DNA of 64,000 nucleotides from Chloroflexota bacterium (GTDB taxonomy: Bacteria; Chloroflexota; JAJPGV01). Below the pieces are notes generated by a model, which saw only the letters and a program-made list of their open reading frames with translations, had not been told where the DNA came from and ran no database searches. The position numbers and the translations under genes were made by a program. This document shows positions 61,213 to 64,000 of this stretch, piece by piece (within the stretch, counting starts at the first letter, position 1; every line of letters begins with the position of its first letter). The stretch is from NCBI GenBank assembly GCA_021325635.1, contig JAJPGV010000018.1, positions 1 to 64,000 on the forward strand, given 5' to 3'.

Positions 61213-62357
61213 GCCGGCGCGCTCTTACGTCGCTGCCGGTCGGTGGGGGCCGGCCGCCCCTTCAGCTGGCGCGGCTGGATGGCGGCCTGTTCTCGACGAG
61301 CAGCATCAGCGCTGCCGATCCGCGAACGGGCGCGTTGAGCGCAAACGCGGGCGAGCAGTTCCAAGCGGCTTTCGACAACCTGCAGCGGCTGCTCGATATG
61401 GCGGGCATCAGCCCGGCCGAGCTGGGGCTGGTCACGGTGAACATTCCGGACCAAAGCTACCGGCCGCACATCAACAAGCCGTGGCTGGCGCTGTTCCCGG
61501 ACGAACAGCGGCGGCCTGCTCGGAAGACGAATCAGTACCCGCTGCCGGCCGGGCAGCAGGTGCAGCTCCAGGCTATGGGGCTTGCCGGCCAGCGCCCGAA
61601 GCCATTGCAGATACCCTGCTTCGCGCACAAGGATCCGCTGCCGGCCGGGGTGCGGATTGGCGACCTGGTCTTCTCGTCCGTCATCGTCGATCAGGACCCG
61701 GCCACGGGCAAGCAGAGCGGCGATCCCGAGGTGCAGCTGCGCCAGGCGTTCACCACCCTGGAGACGCTGGTCAAAGACGCGGGCGGATCGTGGGACGACG
61801 TGCTGCACATGTACGTCTTCCTTCGCGATCGGGCGGAGCAGCCGCTGCTGATCAAGACCTGGCTGGAGGTGTTTCCGGCCGACGGCAACCGGCCGGCGCG
61901 CAAGACGATCTTCTACGACGAGCTGAAGGGGCGTACGACCATCGCGCAGCTCCAGGCCGTCGCGGTGATTGGCCAGGGTCAGCGGAAGAACTATGAGATC
62001 CCCAACGTGGGCCACCACGACCCCATTCCCATGGGTGCGTCCATCGGCCGGCTGATGTGGTCTTCGGGTATGAGTGGGCAGCCGCCCGGGCAGCTCGACT
62101 CGCGCGGCAGCCTGGGGGAGCAGTGCCGCTGGGCGTTCACGCATCTCCGATCGCTGACCGAGCAGGCGGGTGCCAGTCCGGACAACGTTGGCCACGTCAC
62201 TCTCCTGGTTCGCAACTACGACGAGGAACCGGAAATCATGCGCCACTGGCGGGAGCTCTTTCCGCATCCCGACGATGAGCCGACTCATCACACCATGGCG
62301 CTGGGGCTCAGCGGGCAGAGCAGCTCTGTCCAGGTGCACATTGTGGGCGCGCTGTGA
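61209..62357 (+). CDS. Triple RidA/YjgF-domain protein
   Basis: 382 residues with three RidA-like domains (about 15-125, 130-255, 262-382). The catalytic Arg of RidA (PxR) is present in domain 1 (RPARKT, Arg105) and domain 2 (RPARKT, Arg231) but is His360 in domain 3 (EPTHHT). RidA enzymes are trimers with sites between subunits that hydrolyse reactive imines and enamines; one chain with three domains may mimic a trimer with two active sites. Coupled with the DUF336 gene. Confidence 0.82.
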   Translation: MSRRALTSLPVGGGRPPLQLARLDGGLFSTSSISAADPRTGALSANAGEQFQAAFDNLQRLLDMAGISPAELGLVTVNIPDQSYRPHINKPWLALFPDEQRRPARKTNQYPLPAGQQVQLQAMGLAGQRPKPLQIPCFAHKDPLPAGVRIGDLVFSSVIVDQDPATGKQSGDPEVQLRQAFTTLETLVKDAGGSWDDVLHMYVFLRDRAEQPLLIKTWLEVFPADGNRPARKTIFYDELKGRTTIAQLQAVAVIGQGQRKNYEIPNVGHHDPIPMGASIGRLMWSSGMSGQPPGQLDSRGSLGEQCRWAFTHLRSLTEQAGASPDNVGHVTLLVRNYDEEPEIMRHWRELFPHPDDEPTHHTMALGLSGQSSSVQVHIVGAL

Positions 62358-62369
62358 GCGCTTTCGCTC

Positions 62370-62411
62370 CTGCCACCAGCCGCGCCCTGTGGGGGCTGGC
62401 GCTGGTGGCAG
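62370..62411 (+). terminator. Hairpin after the triple RidA gene
   Basis: An 11-bp perfect inverted repeat (CTGCCACCAGC with GCTGGTGGCAG) surrounds a 20-base GC-rich loop, 13 bases after the stop codon. No long T-run follows, but CCTTTCG does. Likely 3' end of the DUF336-RidA transcript. Confidence 0.45.
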
Positions 62412-62595
62412 CCTTTCGCGAGCATTTGCTCCGGCAACCCTGACCGCTCCGATCAACGAGGGATTGAAGCAAGTGGGAGCGTCTGCTAAATAGCTCTCCC
62501 ATCCATTCACGTCCTGTTAACCTCTTGGAACCTCGCGCCTGGGGGAGGCGCTGTAACTCTCATGCTCCGAAGGTGGTAGGAACGGTCAAGGTGTC

Positions 62596-64000
62596 ATGGC
62601 CGCTGCTCTGAACCAATCGCAGAACACGCTCGTTGCGCCGCGGCGCACGCTATTCCCGCTGCTCGCGCGCTTCTCCTGGCCGCAGGCAGGGCTCATCGCC
62701 CTCATCCTCGGTCTGGGCTACTACGTCATCTACCCGCTCGCCCTGATTCTGATCAACAGCTTCAACACGGCGCCCATCGGCCAGCCTGCTGTTTACGGCC
62801 TGAAGACCTGGATCGATGCCTGGAGCGATGCCGGCGTGCTGGACGCGCTGCGCAACACTCTGGTCCTGGCGCTGTGTTACCAGCTCATCTCGTTCCCCAT
62901 CGCGGCGCTGCTGGCGCTGCTGCTGGCGCGCACCAACCTGCCCGCGGGGAGGTTCTTCGAGTTCCTCTTCTGGCTGTCGTTCTTCATCCCGGCGCTGTCC
63001 ACCACCTTGGGTTGGATCCTGCTGGCCGATCCTCACACCGGCCTGCTCAACAGCTGGCTGGGTGGCATCCTCCACACGCCTGCTGGCGCCAGCGGGATCT
63101 TCAACGTCTACTCCTTCTGGGGCATCGTGTGGGTGCATCTGGCCTCGCACGCGGTGTCGTTCAAGGTGATGCTGCTCACGCCCACCTTCCGCAACATGGA
63201 CGCCACCATGGAAGAGGCCAGCCGGATGTCCGGCGCCAGCCAGTGGCTGACGTTCCTCAAGGTAACGCTGCCGATGATGACCCCCGGCCTGGTCATCGTG
63301 TTCATGCTGGGCCTGGTGCGGCTGTTCGAGTCCTTCGAGATCGAGCTGCTGCTGGGCGTGCCGTTCAACTTCTACGTGTACTCGACCCGGATCGTGACGT
63401 TGGTCCGAGGCGATCCGCCGCAGCTGGCCCAGGCAGCCGCGCTGGGCAGCGTGACCCTGGTGCTGCTGATGATCGCCGCTCCTATCCAGCGGCGCATGAC
63501 CACACGCCGCGCGTACACCACCGTCGGCGGGCGAATGAAGCCGGCGGTGGCCGATCTCGGGCCCTGGCGCTGGCCGCTGTTCGGCCTCATGGCGGTGCTG
63601 ACGACGATGCTCGTAGGGCTGCCGGTCGTATCGGTGCTGGCGGCCAGCTTTATGACCCGCTTCGGTTTCTTCAACCTGGCGCGCCCGTGGACGCTGGCGC
63701 ACTGGCAGCAGGCGTTCGGGGACTCGGTCTTCATCCTATCGCTCAAGAACACCCTCATCGTGGCGCTCAGCGTGGCCGTGCTGGGCGCGGCGCTGTACTC
63801 CTTCGTGGCCTATGTCATCGTTCGCGGAAGGGGGCTGCGCGGACGCGGGACGCTCGACCTGGTGGTCTGGGTGCCGAGCGTGATCCCCGGCGCCTTAGCA
63901 GGGCTGGGGCTGCTGTGGATGTTCCTCAGCACGCCCGTGTTCAAGCCGTTCTACGGAAGCATCTTCCTGCTCATCGCGGCGTGCCTGTTGGTGGGGACCA
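62596..64000 (+). CDS. ABC transporter permease (fused type), truncated by the window end
   Basis: Open to the end of the window (468 codons). ATG follows an AAGGTG-type site. Hydrophobic helices begin near residue 32 (ALILGLGYYVIYPLALILIN). The first EAA loop is MEEASRMSGASQWLTFLKVT, and the second half has begun by residue 320 (PWRWPLFGLMAVLTTMLVGL). Same FbpB-like fused arrangement as the two permeases before, so about 100 residues probably lie outside the window. Confidence 0.85.
   Translation, partial: MAAALNQSQNTLVAPRRTLFPLLARFSWPQAGLIALILGLGYYVIYPLALILINSFNTAPIGQPAVYGLKTWIDAWSDAGVLDALRNTLVLALCYQLISFPIAALLALLLARTNLPAGRFFEFLFWLSFFIPALSTTLGWILLADPHTGLLNSWLGGILHTPAGASGIFNVYSFWGIVWVHLASHAVSFKVMLLTPTFRNMDATMEEASRMSGASQWLTFLKVTLPMMTPGLVIVFMLGLVRLFESFEIELLLGVPFNFYVYSTRIVTLVRGDPPQLAQAAALGSVTLVLLMIAAPIQRRMTTRRAYTTVGGRMKPAVADLGPWRWPLFGLMAVLTTMLVGLPVVSVLAASFMTRFGFFNLARPWTLAHWQQAFGDSVFILSLKNTLIVALSVAVLGAALYSFVAYVIVRGRGLRGRGTLDLVVWVPSVIPGALAGLGLLWMFLSTPVFKPFYGSIFLLIAACLLVGT

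Overview
The window is a GC-rich, gene-dense bacterial stretch with no rRNA, no replication origin and no recognisable transposase or integrase. I cannot name the organism from sequence alone. A GuaB3-type IMP dehydrogenase-like protein, a two-domain Cdc48-type AAA ATPase, purS/purQ/small-purL organisation, many solute-binding lipoproteins with Ala/Ser/Pro-rich linkers, and many Rieske and cupin oxygenase-like proteins together suggest a soil or water member of the Chloroflexota or a neighbouring lineage. This is inference.

Layout. (1) 1-5430: a phrase-like tandem repeat, a small cupin, a GH25 lysozyme-like protein, radC, a zinc-ribbon membrane protein, a DsbA/Rv2466c-like oxidoreductase and purD. 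(2) 5704-14619, minus strand: one purine operon, guaB3-purE-purC-purS-purQ-purL-purF-purM-purN. It is led by a candidate sigma-70 promoter and a terminator-like leader hairpin, and interrupted by a 36-bp duplication with a micro-ORF and by a GC-rich repeat patch. (3) 15052-19000: a tRNA-Lys(UUU) gene followed by an accessory segment (frameshifted mazF-like pair, ORFan, PIN protein, small HTH protein) that contains two more copies of the tRNA 3' part. (4) 19384-24022: STAND ATPase-TPR protein, DUF4242 protein and a PAS-PAS-GGDEF-EAL protein. (5) 24156-34121, minus strand: a catabolic-looking operon with six cupin proteins, one Rieske oxygenase, a solute-binding lipoprotein and, in its middle, a Cdc48-type AAA ATPase. 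(6) 34404-62357: a second catabolic region with further solute-binding proteins, two fused-permease ABC transporters, a Rieske oxygenase, a VOC-Rieske fusion, a double-VOC protein, a four-cupin fusion, a double cupin, an M29/NicX-like protein, an amidohydrolase, a molybdopterin hydroxylase large subunit, a 2-hydroxyacid dehydrogenase-like protein, a second phthalate-oxygenase-like protein, a DUF336 protein and a triple RidA protein. Cytidine deaminase, an intact and a decayed VapBC module and an orphan ParB-like protein are interspersed. (7) 62596-end: a third ABC permease, cut by the window edge.

How the parts may work together. The oxygenase-like families (Rieske, VOC, cupin, NicX-like), amidohydrolase, molybdopterin hydroxylase and RidA fit uptake and oxidative ring opening of aromatic or N-heteroaromatic acids. 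The solute-binding proteins and permeases would supply the substrates; no ABC ATPase subunit lies in the window. The most unusual features are a family expansion of at least 16 cupin domains, most sharing an HQHFN-type second motif, and a Cdc48 homologue within their operon whose second ATPase domain carries a natural Walker B Glu-to-Gln change and lacks the usual arginine finger. A protein-remodelling ATPase dedicated to metallo-cupin oxygenases is the main hypothesis raised here. It is not demonstrated by the sequence.
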